A DNA stretch of 64,000 nt from the NCBI GenBank assembly GCA_016708765.1, contig JADJFD010000001.1, positions 744,001-808,000 of the forward strand, in the 5' to 3' direction. Each line of letters opens with the position of its first letter. Position 1 is the stretch's first letter. The stretch is from Chitinophagaceae bacterium. Lineage in GTDB: Bacteria; Bacteroidota; Bacteroidia; Chitinophagales; Chitinophagaceae. Below the pieces are notes generated by a model that saw only the letters and a program-made list of their open reading frames with translations, made no database searches and was not told the DNA's origin. Of this stretch, positions 8,309 through 17,868 are shown one piece after another. The translations under genes and the position numbers were made by a program.

Positions 8309-9614
8309 TCAACCACTTCCCCTTCAAGATCGTAGTCGTATGCTTTGGTAACTTTTACATTGACGAATTCGCCAATCGGTAATTTCTTTTTGGAATGAAT
8401 AACCACTTCATTATCTACTTCCACTGAATCAAATTCTGTACGACCCAAATAACGGCCTGCTTCTTTTTTATCAATCAGCGTTTTAAAAGTCTTTCCAATT
8501 TTTCCTGGTTGAGTTCGAAAGAAATTTCCTGCTGAACTTCCATTACATCCTGTGCTCTTCTTTCTTTTTCATCATCCGGCACATCATCTGTTAATGCAAA
8601 GCCGCTTGTTCCTTCTTCATGACTGTAGGTGAATATGCCAACTCTATCAAATCGTTGCTTAACTAAGAATCCTTTTAGTTCTTCTATATCATCCAATGTT
8701 TCGCCGGGGAAGCCTGCAATCAATGTTGTACGTAAACAAATACCCGGTACTTTCTCCCGGATGGCAGCCGTTAAGTCTTCCATCTCTTCTCTTGTGATCT
8801 GTCGTTTCATTGCTGCCAGCATATTGTTGGCAGCATGTTGCAAAGGCATATCGAGGTAGTTGCAGATATTATCCCGTTGGCGTATCACATCTAAAATCTC
8901 CATTGGGAATTTTGACGGATATGCATAATGCAAACGAATCCATTCTAATCCTTTTACATCAGCCAGTCGGTTTAAAAGATCAGGCAACATTCTTTTCTTA
9001 TAAATATCCAAACCATAGTAAGTAAGTTCCTGCGCAATCAGCATTACTTCCTTCACTCCTCTTCTTACAAGACTTTCAGCTTCTTTCACCAGATCTTCCA
9101 TGGTCCGACTAACATGTTGCCCCCGCATCAATGGAATGGCACAGAAAGAACAGGTTCTGTTACAACCTTCAGAAATCTTCATATAAGCATAGTGCTGTGG
9201 TGTAGCCAGCAGTCTTTCCCCTATCAATTCTGATTTATAATCCGCTTCAAATTGCTTTAGTATCATCGGCAGTTCCATCGTACCAAAAAAAGCATCTACC
9301 TCTGGAATTTCTGCTTCAAGATTTTGTTTGTAGCGTTCACTAAGGCATCCTGTCACATATACTTTATCCAGCTTGCCTCTTTTCTTTAATTCAACCTGGT
9401 CGAGAATGGTATTGATGCTTTCTTCTTTTGCTTTCTCGATAAAGCCACAGGTGTTTACCACCACAATATTATGATCTGATTTTTTATTCTCATGCACTAC
9501 ATCAATTTCGTTGGCAATTAGTTGACCGCTCAATACTTCACTATCAACCATATTCTTGCTACATCCAAGGGTGATGATGTTGACTTTATCTTTATGTAAT
9601 TTTTTAGTTCGCAT
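8305..9614 (-). CDS. rimO: Ribosomal protein S12 methylthiotransferase RimO (frameshifted)
   Basis: RimO is a radical-SAM enzyme that adds a methylthio group to an aspartate of ribosomal protein S12. The N-terminal UPF0004 domain has ITLGCSKNMVDSEVLSGQL, NTCGF and VTGCLSERY, whose cysteines bind one Fe-S cluster. EGCNRTCSFCAIP holds the CxxxCxxC radical-SAM cluster motif. The frame breaks at a run of five T (8499-8503, plus strand); six would be needed. Downstream of the break the other frame encodes an intact TRAM domain ending YDYDLEGEVVD with stop at 8305-8307. Corrected length is about 437 residues, as expected. It is the last gene of the leftward rpmB-ftsY operon. Confidence 0.93.
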
Positions 9615-9954
9615 ATTTTAAGGGATTCACTATATATGATTTTGCTGGGTCCGTGGTATCTAACTTAATCTCAACAGAGTCTCCTAATGAGAAATCATTA
9701 AAAAATCTTGATTCCTTTCTCCCATATCTTTTTCCTTTAAAAATATAAAAGTAAACTAACCCTCCGCTATCAAACCGACCAGATCCAATTCTTTTATCTA
9801 CGATAATTCCTTTAATAACAATCCCGTTCCTATCGACATCTCTTCTATGTTTTCGTTCAACCCATTCTACAAATAAATAAACAAGTAGGGTAGACAATGC
9901 CAATAAAAAAAGGAATTTCCCAAAACGTATTATTTTCTTTCTGGTGATCGGCAA
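9604..9954 (-). CDS. Hypothetical membrane-anchored protein between ftsY and rimO
   Basis: This 116-residue protein has one N-terminal transmembrane helix (FGKFLFLLALSTLLVYLFVEW, about residues 12-31). A basic stretch follows, then a beta-rich soluble part (GIVIKGIIVDKRIGSGR, LVYFYIFKGKRY, LGDSVEIKLD). The pattern resembles small DUF3592-like or SH3-like envelope proteins, but no family is assigned. It starts 8 bp after ftsY and its end overlaps the rimO start, so the three genes are translationally close. Confidence 0.6.
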   Translation of the reverse strand: MPITRKKIIRFGKFLFLLALSTLLVYLFVEWVERKHRRDVDRNGIVIKGIIVDKRIGSGRFDSGGLVYFYIFKGKRYGRKESRFFNDFSLGDSVEIKLDTTDPAKSYIVNPLKYAN

Positions 9955-9962
9955 AAAAATAA

Positions 9963-10924
9963 TTATTTTTCGAGGTTAAACAAACTATCGACAAACTCAT
10001 GTTTATCAAATACCAGTAAATCTTCCATCTTCTCTCCCACACCAATAAACTTCACCGGTATTTTAAACTGATCTGTAATGGCCAGTACAACGCCTCCTTT
10101 TGCTGTTCCATCCAGTTTTGTAATGGCCAATGCTGAAACATCTGTTGTTGCTGTAAAATGCTTTGCCTGCTCTAATGCGTTTTGCCCTGTGCTTCCATCC
10201 AATACTAATAACACTTCATGCGGTGCATCAGGTATTGTTTTCTGAATAACTCTTTTAATTTTTCCCAACTCATCCATCAGGTGAGCTTTGTTGTGCAAAC
10301 GTCCTGCGGTGTCTATTAATACCACATCAACATCTTTTGAAACTGCACTTTGAACCGTATCAAAAGCAACAGCTGCCGGATCGCTGCCCATTGCCTGCTT
10401 TACAATTGGCACTCCCACTCTTTCGCTCCAGATAGTGAGTTGGTCAACCGCAGCGGCACGAAAAGTATCGGCTGCTCCGAGTAAAACACTCTTACCTGCT
10501 TTCTTAAAGTTGTAAGCCAGTTTGCCAATAGTGGTTGTCTTTCCAACACCGTTTACACCTACTACCAATATGATATAAGGTTTGAAAGGAAGTTCAGAAT
10601 CAAATGCATAACTATTTGATTCAGATGCATCTATCAACAATGCTTCAATTTCTTCCTGCAGCATTTTATTAAGCTCTTCTGCATTGAGATACTTGTCTTT
10701 GGCAACTCTTTTCTCAATTCTTTCAATAATGCGAACAGTGGTTTCAATACCAACATCTGCACCAACCAATGCTTCTTCAAGATTGTCCAGCACTTCTTCA
10801 TCAACAGTGCTTTTTCCTGCAATTGCTTTAGTGATTTTGGCAAAGAAGCCTTCCTTGGTTTTTTTCAAACCCTCGTCAAGACTTTCCTTTTCCTTTTTCC
10901 AAATAATTTATTGAAGAATCCCAT
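9963..10924 (-). CDS. ftsY: Signal recognition particle receptor FtsY (frameshifted near start)
   Basis: FtsY is the membrane-associated GTPase receptor that docks SRP-ribosome complexes at SecYEG. The true start is probably ATG 10924 (MGFFNKLFG). The frame breaks at five T (10894-10898, plus strand), where six would join the N-terminus to SLDEGLKKTKEGFFAKITKA. The helical N domain is followed by the NG GTPase: GVNGVGKTTTIGKLAY (P-loop), DTAGRLHNK, TKLDGTAKGG and the closing GVGEKMEDLLVFDKHEF. Corrected length is about 320 residues, typical for Bacteroidota, which lack the long acidic A domain. A TTG at 10868 could be misread as the start. Confidence 0.95.
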
Positions 10925-10932
10925 AATACTAA

Positions 10933-10960
10933 GTGAATGGTGAATAGTGAGTGGTGAATG
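10933..10960. repeat. Four imperfect 7-bp tandem repeats
   Basis: The units are GTGAATG, GTGAATA, GTGAGTG and GTGAATG, in direct tandem. They begin eight bases upstream of the ftsY start codon. Other 7-bp arrays sit in the same position beside other genes in this window. Confidence 0.8.
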
Positions 10961-11020
10961 GGCCTCTAATCTGAAAATCCTACATTCAATCACATTTCAC
11001 TAAACTCTAATTTAAACAAC

Positions 11021-11052
11021 AAAAGCCATCCGTATTGTCACGAATAGCTTTT
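11021..11052 (-). terminator. Hairpin after the DUF4295 gene
   Basis: AAAAGC.AT.CGT pairs with ACG.AT.GCTTTT, with two single-base internal mismatches and a loop of ATTGTC. It lies about 20 bases past the stop codon on the minus strand. It could end the ribosomal-protein transcript or let part of it read through into ftsY. Confidence 0.5.
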
Positions 11053-11072
11053 AAATAGTTTGATCACAAAAA

Positions 11073-11243
11073 TTATTTCTGAGCAAGAAAATCTTTCACT
11101 TTGTCTTTGTGAACCATCTGCTCTTTAAAAGTGTACGCACCAGATTTTGGACTGCGAACAGCCTTAATTACTTTAGAATAATTCTTTGCCTCCGCTGCTG
11201 CCTTTGGATCTTTCTTAATCGCCGTTTTTGCTGCTTTTGCCAT
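11073..11243 (-). CDS. DUF4295 family small basic protein
   Basis: This 56-residue Lys/Ala-rich protein starts MAKAAKTAIKKDPKAAAEA and ends VKDFLAQK. It matches the Bacteroidota-specific DUF4295 family, whose gene regularly follows rpmG. The size, charge and location suggest a ribosome-associated role, but that is inference. It begins two bases after the rpmG stop codon, implying cotranscription with rpmB and rpmG. Confidence 0.85.
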   Translation of the reverse strand: MAKAAKTAIKKDPKAAAEAKNYSKVIKAVRSPKSGAYTFKEQMVHKDKVKDFLAQK

Positions 11244-11245
11244 GA

Positions 11246-11428
11246 TTACTTGATTTCTTTATGAACAGTTACTTTTTTCAAAATTGGGTTCAACTTTCTT
11301 AGTTCCAATCTCTCTGGATTGTTTTTCTTGTTTTTTACCGTAATGTAACGGCTGGTGCCCGGCTGACCACTTGTTTTGTGCTCAGTACACTCCAGAATTA
11401 CCTGTACACGGTTTCCTTTCTTTGCCAT
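11246..11428 (-). CDS. rpmG: 50S ribosomal protein bL33
   Basis: The 60-residue protein reads MAKKGNRVQVILECTEHK and contains SRYITVKNKKNNPERLELRK, the standard bL33 signature. Only one cysteine is present, so it is the C-minus type that does not bind zinc. It is part of the large ribosomal subunit near the E site. The gene sits 21 bp after rpmB and directly before the DUF4295 gene. Confidence 0.97.
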   Translation of the reverse strand: MAKKGNRVQVILECTEHKTSGQPGTSRYITVKNKKNNPERLELRKLNPILKKVTVHKEIK

Positions 11429-11449
11429 GATTATTAAACTTTAAAACTT

Positions 11450-11686
11450 TTAGATTTTTTCTCCTTTAGCTCTCAATTGTTTTACAACACTCATTAAGCC
11501 ATTCTTATTGATGGTACGCATAGCGTCTGTTGTAAGCTTTAACGTAATCCATTTATCCTCTTCGGCAAGATAAAACTTCTTCTTCTGCAAATTGGGAAGA
11601 AAACGACGCTTGGTCTTGATATTTGAGTGAGAAACCTTGTTTCCTACTATTGGCGTTTTACCTGTTACCTGACATACTCTAGCCAT
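11450..11686 (-). CDS. rpmB: 50S ribosomal protein bL28
   Basis: The 78-residue protein begins MARVCQVTGKTPIVGNKVSH and contains KTKRRFLPNLQKKKF, both diagnostic of bL28. It is a component of the large subunit and the first gene of the leftward operon rpmB-rpmG-DUF4295-ftsY-hyp-rimO. A TAnnTTTG promoter element lies 24-31 bases upstream of its start codon. Confidence 0.98.
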   Translation of the reverse strand: MARVCQVTGKTPIVGNKVSHSNIKTKRRFLPNLQKKKFYLAEEDKWITLKLTTDAMRTINKNGLMSVVKQLRAKGEKI

Positions 11687-11709
11687 GATTAATACTAATT
11701 TTTGGACGG

Positions 11710-11717
11710 CAAAGGTA
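11710..11717 (-). promoter_or_regulatory. Bacteroidota-type -7 promoter element for rpmB
   Basis: On the minus strand the sequence TACCTTTG matches the TAnnTTTG consensus of the Bacteroidota primary sigma factor. It is placed suitably upstream of the rpmB start at 11686. The -33 element is not convincing. Confidence 0.6.
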
Positions 11718-11986
11718 GGGGTAAAAGGCGAATAAATACGACGGATTATTTAAGAATTTGCCCAAAACCCTTTTTTTTTCTTAACAGCCTGTGGAAAGAC
11801 CGTTTTTATTGATTTTCAGATCAAAATTACTGACTTTCAGTTAAGCTAGAAATTATCAGATAAAACACTAGATGCTCCCCCTCTTCAGCAGCTACTAACA
11901 CTCTTCATCTTTTGCCAATTGCCTCTTTTCGAATAACTTCGCTACTCTTTACATCTCTAATCACATTAAAATTAATCAACAAAACT

Positions 11987-13390
11987 ATGGCATACGATGT
12001 AGTGGTTCTCGGAAGCGGTCCTGGCGGTTATGTAGCTGCAATTAGGGCTTCTCAATTAGGTTTTAAAACAGCAGTTGTTGAAAAAGAAAGCCTCGGCGGA
12101 GTTTGTCTTAACTGGGGCTGTATTCCAACAAAGGCATTATTAAAAAGTGCTCAGGTTAATGAATATATCAAACATGCTAATGACTATGGTATTGAAGCTA
12201 GCGGTGCTCCCAATTTTAGTGCTGTTATTAAGAGAAGCAGAGGTGTTGCCGATAAAATGAGCAAAGGTGTTCAATACCTGATGAAGAAAAATAAGATCGA
12301 TGTAATTATGGGTTTTGGCAAAATTATTGCCAAAGGAAAAATAGAGGTTAGTGATAAGGATGGCAAGAATCAAACTGTTGAAGCCAAGCATATAATTATT
12401 GCTACAGGTGCCCGTAGCAGAGAATTGCCAACAATGAAAATTGATGGTAAAAAAATTATTGGCTACAGAGAAGCAATGGTATTGCCTGAAATACCAAAGT
12501 CAATGGTTATAGTAGGTAGCGGAGCTATTGGTGTTGAGTTTGCCTATTTTTATAATAGCATGGGAACAAAAGTTACGATTGTTGAATTTCTTCCAAGAAT
12601 AGTTCCGGTAGAGGATGAAGATATTTCCAAAGAACTGGAAAAGAGCTATAAGAAAAATGGTATTACCATAATGACCAGTAGCGAAGTAACTTCTGTTGAC
12701 ACATCTGGCAATGGCGTAAAAGCTACTGTTAAAAGTGCAACTGGTGAAACTGTATTAGAAGCAGATGTGCTTTTAAGTGCTGTTGGTGTTACTGCAAATA
12801 TTGAAGGTATCGGTCTTGAAACCTTAGGTATCAAAATCGATAAAGGAAGAGTTATGGTTGATAAATACGGACAAACTAATGTTCCCGGTATTTATTCAAT
12901 CGGCGATTGTTCTCCCGGTCAAGCTTTGGCCCACGTAGCAAGTAAAGAAGGTATCGTTTGTGTAGAAGCTATTGCCTACAACGAAAATAAATATCATCAC
13001 CAACCAGAACCAATCGATTATAATAACATTCCTGGTTGTACCTATTGCGTACCTGAGATTGCTTCGGTAGGCTATACTGAGCAGCAGGCAAAAGATCAGG
13101 GATATGAAATAAAGGTTGGTAAATTCCCATTGAGTGCAAGTGGAAAAGCATCTGCTGCCGGACATACCGAAGGGTTTATCAAAGTAATATTTGATGCCAA
13201 ATACGGCGAATGGTTAGGCACTCATATGATTGGTTACAACGTAACTGAAATGATTGCAGAAACTGTTACGGCCCGTAAATTAGAAACAACTTATCTTGAA
13301 GTACTGAACGCAGTTCACCCTCATCCAACTATCAGTGAAAGCATAAAAGATGCTATTGAAGTTGCCTATGGTGAAGCAATTCATATTTAA
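11987..13390 (+). CDS. lpdA: Dihydrolipoyl dehydrogenase
   Basis: This flavoprotein reoxidises dihydrolipoamide with NAD+ in 2-oxoacid dehydrogenase and glycine-cleavage complexes. The start at 11987 (MAYDVVVLGSGPGGY) was chosen because it opens the FAD-binding Rossmann fold. Upstream in-frame codons show no conserved sequence. GGVCLNWGCIPTKALL holds the redox disulfide cysteines. VIVGSGAIGVEFAYF is the NAD-binding fold, and VNAVHPHPTISESI near the C-terminus carries the catalytic His-Glu pair. The length is 467 residues, as usual. It stands alone with a terminator after it, so its partner E1/E2 genes lie elsewhere. Confidence 0.97.
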   Translation: MAYDVVVLGSGPGGYVAAIRASQLGFKTAVVEKESLGGVCLNWGCIPTKALLKSAQVNEYIKHANDYGIEASGAPNFSAVIKRSRGVADKMSKGVQYLMKKNKIDVIMGFGKIIAKGKIEVSDKDGKNQTVEAKHIIIATGARSRELPTMKIDGKKIIGYREAMVLPEIPKSMVIVGSGAIGVEFAYFYNSMGTKVTIVEFLPRIVPVEDEDISKELEKSYKKNGITIMTSSEVTSVDTSGNGVKATVKSATGETVLEADVLLSAVGVTANIEGIGLETLGIKIDKGRVMVDKYGQTNVPGIYSIGDCSPGQALAHVASKEGIVCVEAIAYNENKYHHQPEPIDYNNIPGCTYCVPEIASVGYTEQQAKDQGYEIKVGKFPLSASGKASAAGHTEGFIKVIFDAKYGEWLGTHMIGYNVTEMIAETVTARKLETTYLEVLNAVHPHPTISESIKDAIEVAYGEAIHI

Positions 13391-13410
13391 TTAAGATACT
13401 TGAAAATATA

Positions 13411-13445
13411 AAAACCGGTTTCGCCATAGGTGAGACCGGTTTTTC
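13411..13445. terminator. Bidirectional terminator between lpdA and the lipoprotein gene
   Basis: AAAACCGGTTTCGCC and GGTGAGACCGGTTTTT form a stem with a four-base loop, flanked by an A-run and a T-run. It lies between two convergent genes and can serve both. Confidence 0.85.
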
Positions 13446-13468
13446 TTTATAAAATTTTTTTTTTAATA

Positions 13469-14233
13469 CTAAAACTTCACTTTGAATTCCATTTTTTCCG
13501 GATGATCAAAGAAGTCGTCAATATCAACTTTTACGGTTAGTTTCATTTTATCTTCTGATAGTGTAGCATTCTTTCCTTCAACTTTCTCGGCTGGTCTTGG
13601 CAAATTGATTATTAAAGTAGATGTAACAGGAATACCCATTGCCGATGCTTGCTTTATGCCTTGCAAATATTCATCTCCATCTACCTTTGCATACTTCTCT
13701 TTATTGATTGTTCTTTCAATTTTGTCATTTGTAAATTTCATATCGAAATAATCATCGAAAGAGCTTGGATCAGCCATATCACCCATTCCCTGCATCTCTC
13801 CCATTGGAGCTTTAGCCATCTGGTCTTTCATGGCAGAACCAATAACCTTGTTCGTTAATTTGTTCAGCTCAACAATGTCCTCATATTTTGAAAATGGGAA
13901 ACTGATCTTAGTGCTGAATTGCTCCTCAGCCAAGTTCATTTTTAAACTCATTGAACCGTCTTTCATCAAACCTTTTTCAGTGGCAGATATATTTTCAATG
14001 CTATCTATCATATTTGCCATTGCAATAGTAGTATCCATTTTTTGACCACCCATTTTCTCCATTTCGGCGCCGCCACCCATTTGCTTAGCCATTCCCAATA
14101 AGGCTCCCATATCACTTGTAGAACTGACGGTACCACTTCCGTCTTCTTTTATGGTAATTTCCTGAACTGTTTCAAGGCAACTTGTAAATAGTAGCACAGT
14201 TGCTGATAAAAATGTAAATAAGATTTTTTTCAT
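13469..14233 (-). CDS. Methionine-rich lipoprotein of unknown function
   Basis: The 254-residue protein has a lipoprotein signal peptide with lipobox LLFTSC, so it is probably attached to a membrane facing the periplasm. After it comes TVQEITIKEDGSGTVSS, a beta-hairpin pattern common in Bacteroidota lipoproteins that read as 'conserved hypothetical'. A low-complexity Met/Gly-rich segment follows (GMAKQMGGGAEMEKMGGQK), with a second one near GEMQGMGDMAD. The C-terminal half is beta-rich. Methionine clusters can bind copper, but there is no copper gene nearby, so this is only a possibility. Confidence 0.6.
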   Translation of the reverse strand: MKKILFTFLSATVLLFTSCLETVQEITIKEDGSGTVSSTSDMGALLGMAKQMGGGAEMEKMGGQKMDTTIAMANMIDSIENISATEKGLMKDGSMSLKMNLAEEQFSTKISFPFSKYEDIVELNKLTNKVIGSAMKDQMAKAPMGEMQGMGDMADPSSFDDYFDMKFTNDKIERTINKEKYAKVDGDEYLQGIKQASAMGIPVTSTLIINLPRPAEKVEGKNATLSEDKMKLTVKVDIDDFFDHPEKMEFKVKF

Positions 14234-14319
14234 GTAATTATTTTATTGATGAAGTTGATGCGATACTTTATTTAAAAGTTGCACAAAGAAAGGGCAAAGA
14301 CTATATTAAATAACAAAGC

Positions 14320-15318
14320 TTAAGACATTATTTTTACAACCATTTCCTTCAGTAATGAAGCATCATCAGTACCGATGCTCCCCACACCTACACTTTTCAA
14401 GTTATAGTTATGCAGCAAAAGCAATGCTTTCTCAACCCCTGGGTAAGAGTAAAGCTTAGCAGCCTGCAAATAATCTTTCATAAAAAAAGGATTTACTCCA
14501 ATTGCAGTGGCTATTGCTCTTTCATCTTGAGTGTTGGCACCAAATACCATAAACACTTTACTAAAGAAGCTATATAAAGATGGCAAAACCAATTGAATTG
14601 GTGCCGCTTTGGGATTAGCTTCAAAATATTGAATAATTCGAATACTCCGGGATAAGTCTTTTGCTGCCAATGCGGCTTGCAATTCAAACACATTAAAATC
14701 CTTACTAACCCCAATGTATTTTTCAATATCATCCTCCGTAATACTTGTTCGCTTTCCAAGATTCACAGATAGTTTATCAATTTCATTTTCAATTCGGGTA
14801 AGGTCGTTACCGATATGATCTACCAATAAAGCAAGACCTTTCGGAGTAATAGTTAATCCTTTCGTCTGCAACAATTCCTGTGTCCATTGAGGCAGCTCTT
14901 TATCATACATTTTTTTGGTACTAACCAACACTCCTTTTTCTTTCACCAGTTTAGCAAACTTCTTTCTGGCATCTAGCTTTTTATCTTTATATGATACAAC
15001 AAAAATGGTTGAAGACAGGGGATTATCGATATATGACTCTAATTTTTCAACATCCCGCATTTGCTGAGCTTCTTTTAAAAGTACAACCTGCCGTTCTGCA
15101 AACATTGGATATCGTTTGCAAGCATTAATTATATCGGGCCAGTTTGCATCTTTTCCATAAAACACACTCAGGTTAAATGATGCTTCGCTTTCGGACAGAA
15201 TATGGTGTTCTGCATATTCAATTGCTTTATCGATAAAAAACTCCTCTTCTCCCTCAAACCAGTATATTGGTTTAAAAGACTTTTTCTTCCAGTCATTTAT
15301 TATCTTATCAACACTCAT
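14320..15318 (-). CDS. holA: DNA polymerase III subunit delta
   Basis: Delta opens the sliding clamp as part of the clamp loader. The 332-residue protein has the expected layout: FKPIYWFEGEEEFFIDKAIEY (degenerate ATPase start), ISACKRYPMFAERQVVLL-like region, FVVSYKDKKLDARKKFAKL, then LTRIENEIDKLSV and the C-terminal collar domain. The lack of a Walker A motif is normal for delta. It is divergent from the coiled-coil gene at 15539. The spacer of about 220 bp probably holds both promoters. Confidence 0.9.
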   Translation of the reverse strand: MSVDKIINDWKKKSFKPIYWFEGEEEFFIDKAIEYAEHHILSESEASFNLSVFYGKDANWPDIINACKRYPMFAERQVVLLKEAQQMRDVEKLESYIDNPLSSTIFVVSYKDKKLDARKKFAKLVKEKGVLVSTKKMYDKELPQWTQELLQTKGLTITPKGLALLVDHIGNDLTRIENEIDKLSVNLGKRTSITEDDIEKYIGVSKDFNVFELQAALAAKDLSRSIRIIQYFEANPKAAPIQLVLPSLYSFFSKVFMVFGANTQDERAIATAIGVNPFFMKDYLQAAKLYSYPGVEKALLLLHNYNLKSVGVGSIGTDDASLLKEMVVKIMS

Positions 15319-15538
15319 AAGCCGCTAAGATACAGGCTTTCAGTAAGGCTGATTAGCAAAGAAATCCACCATATCAAACACATAGCAATATTTCTGGCAC
15401 GGTTTTCGAATTTTGCAGACCCGAAATAAGATTTTTTAACAGGATTTAGTATCGATAGTTGCAGTATGCAACTTACCTTGCAGTTGTTTTGAAACCATAT
15501 ATCAACGCTAATAGAAACTAAATTCAAATTCCTTTTTT

Positions 15539-16509
15539 ATGACAAACACAAATTATCCATCAGCCTCAACTACAACACCATCTAAACCACCAAAAAACAA
15601 TAACACCAAAAACATCGTTATTGGATTATTAGCAGCCTGTTTACTAGGCTCTTGGGGTTATTTGTTGTGGGACAAAAACAAATCAACAGAAAAGATAGAG
15701 CAACAACAAGTACAGATTTCTTCGTTAGACTCTGCTAAGACAGATATTCACCGTGAGTTTGATAATGCATTGGCTCGTCTTGATTCTGTTACTGGAGCAA
15801 ATAACAATCTTGAAGGTCAGCTTAACGACAGTCAGAAAGATATTGACGCTAAAAAGCTGAAATCCGTAAAATATTGAACGATAAAAATGCAACGCAAGCA
15901 CAGTTGACAAAAGCAAAAAACATGATTGCTGAATTAAATGCAAGAATCAGTGGTATGGAAGAAGAGATAACAAAGCTTACCGGGGAAAATCAGGTTTTGA
16001 CAGCATCTAATGCTACATTAACTCAGGAAAAAACAGATTTGGAAACAAACCTGGCTACTTCTAAAACAGAAACTGAAACTCTTGCAAAAACGGTGGATGT
16101 AGCTTCTACATTCTCTGCTTCAAATATTCAAATTGTTCCGGTAAATGAGAAAAAAAGTGGAAAAGAAAAATCAACAACTACAGCTAAGAAAGTAGACAAA
16201 TTAGTTGTGTCTTTCGATGTTGAAAATAGAATTGCAAAATCAGGCCCTGCGGATATGTATCTAATTGTAACCGCTCCTGACGGCAAAGTTATTTCCAGCG
16301 GCAGTGTTTTAAATACCAGAGCGGACGGAGATAAAAACTTTACAGCTAAAATTCCTGTAAATTATGAGCAAGGAACTCGTAAGCCAGTGCAGTTTCCAAT
16401 TTCACAGCAAGGTTTTGAAACAGGAAACTATAAAATTGAAATTTATCATAACGGCTTCAAAATTGGTGAAGGTATAAGAAGCCTGAAAAAAGGTGGTTTA
16501 TTTGGCTAA
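15539..16509 (+). CDS. Membrane-anchored coiled-coil protein with beta-sandwich C-terminus (copy A, frameshifted)
   Basis: One gene is split by a run of five A (15851-15855); six restores a protein of about 323 residues. The cytoplasmic N-terminus is Pro/Thr/Asn-rich, followed by one transmembrane helix (NIVIGLLAACLLGSWGYLLW, about residues 23-42). A long coiled coil follows (about 45-190, many Leu/Glu/Lys heptads such as ISGMEEEITKLTGENQVL). The C-terminal globular domain contains KLVVSFDVENRI, MYLIVTAPDGKVI and NYKIEIYHNGFKIGEG. The paralogue at 17869 has the same layout. The two flank an exported actin-fold gene, suggesting a common envelope complex. No function is known. Confidence 0.7.
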
Positions 16510-16536
16510 TAAAAAAGGACTATTTTTTTAATTAAG

Positions 16537-16571
16537 AACCGCTCATAGATTTTGTTTATGGGCGGTTTTTT
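16537..16571 (+). terminator. Intrinsic terminator after coiled-coil copy A
   Basis: AACCGCTCATA pairs with TATGGGCGGTT (one wobble) and is followed by TTTTTATT. It separates copy A from the actin-fold gene, which therefore probably has its own promoter. Confidence 0.8.
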
Positions 16572-16721
16572 ATTGTCATATTTTAGTTTTAGGGAATAAT
16601 TCATAATGGCTAAGTCGTCAGAGTTAAACACATATTCTTCACATATTACTTTACCGGGGCGAATCTATCTTTATACTGCCACTATAAACCTTAATTTTAT
16701 GTCTACTTTAAACAGTGCCCC

Positions 16722-17867
16722 ATGCCTAATAAAATATTCCGCAAGTCAATTCTTTTTTTCTGTTTTTCTCTTATCTGTTTATTGAGTATTTCTCAGAACA
16801 GTGTAAAAACAAAATATAACAATGCTTCTGTTTATACCGGCATAGAGGTTGGTTCAAAAGGTGTGAAAATGAGCATGATTGAAATGGGAAAGAATGCTCA
16901 AAAAAGTGGTGCAATAAATATTATAAAAGACACTTCAATCAATACTGATTTTATCAGTTTTTCGGATGCTACTTTTTCTGCAACGCTTAATGGACTTTAT
17001 GCATTATTCACATCAGCAACAAATAATTACCAGATACCATCAGAAAATATATTTACTGTCATCAGTAGTGGTGTAAAAATGCAGGCTGAAAAAGATAAAA
17101 AAACAGAATGGATTCAGAAACTGATAGATTCATTTCGACTAAAAATAAACGAACCAACACGAAAAATAGAAGTCGTTGATGTTATGAAAGAGGCAAAACT
17201 TTCACATCTGGGAATAGTTCCTGAATCAAGACGCTATTCTACATTTCTAATAGATATTGGTAGCGGAAATACCAAAGGTGGTTTTTTCCCTTATGGTGAT
17301 ACTAAAACTTTTAAGCTTTTGGAATTGAACTGGGGAACTAAAAGCGTTGCGAATGCTACGGAAAAAAGATGTGAAGATGACCATGGAGTACCTAACTACA
17401 ATAAACACTTACAAAGAGTATTAGGCGGGGCTGAAGAAACAGATATTACTTATGCAGTAAATGCAAGTGGAGCATACCCATTAAGCGATAATATTGCCGT
17501 AAGTGGCGGTATAGCTTGGGCCATCGCTACTCTTACTCATCCAGAACTAATAGAGAACCCAATTGTATCGGTTAGTTATGACGAAGTAAAAAAGTTTGCT
17601 GAAAAAGCACATAACAACTACGATGCTTTAAGTGCTTCATTCCTTTGTGGTAACGTAAATAGAAAAGCAGAAAAAGATGTAATAATAAAAGCTGTAAATC
17701 AAGTACACAAAGTATTTGATCAAAAAGCATTGATGGCAGGATCGGGTTTGTTATTAAAAATAATGCGTCAGTTTGAATCTTCTTTTGCCACCAAATATTT
17801 CTATCTTGTAAAAAACGGACAGGTTGGCTGGGTATCTGCATACGTAGATCAAACGATTAGTCAATAA
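16722..17867 (+). CDS. Exported actin-fold (ASKHA, Ppx/GppA-like) protein of unknown function
   Basis: The 381-residue protein starts with a basic n-region and a hydrophobic stretch (ILFFCFSLICLLSIS), so it looks secreted or membrane-anchored. The rest has the motif order of actin/Hsp70/sugar-kinase folds. VYTGIEVGSKGVKMSMIEM is a phosphate-1 strand-turn-strand. FLIDIGSGNTKGGFF near residue 180 is phosphate-2. ALMAGSGLLLKIMRQ near 335 is like the adenosine motif. Ppx/GppA exopolyphosphatases are the nearest family by eye, but their catalytic acidic residues cannot be assigned with certainty. The gene ends one base before copy B of the coiled-coil pair. An exported ASKHA protein is odd, because ATP is scarce outside the cytoplasm. 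Confidence 0.65.
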   Translation: MPNKIFRKSILFFCFSLICLLSISQNSVKTKYNNASVYTGIEVGSKGVKMSMIEMGKNAQKSGAINIIKDTSINTDFISFSDATFSATLNGLYALFTSATNNYQIPSENIFTVISSGVKMQAEKDKKTEWIQKLIDSFRLKINEPTRKIEVVDVMKEAKLSHLGIVPESRRYSTFLIDIGSGNTKGGFFPYGDTKTFKLLELNWGTKSVANATEKRCEDDHGVPNYNKHLQRVLGGAEETDITYAVNASGAYPLSDNIAVSGGIAWAIATLTHPELIENPIVSVSYDEVKKFAEKAHNNYDALSASFLCGNVNRKAEKDVIIKAVNQVHKVFDQKALMAGSGLLLKIMRQFESSFATKYFYLVKNGQVGWVSAYVDQTISQ

Positions 17868-17868
17868 T

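Noticed and set aside
8305..9614. rimO as a pseudogene
   Set aside because: The TRAM domain is intact in the other frame and one added base restores the full protein; sequence error is likelier.
14511..14759. Open frames antisense to or overlapping holA, and similar ones elsewhere
   Set aside because: Their compositions follow the real gene's codons; no start or family support.
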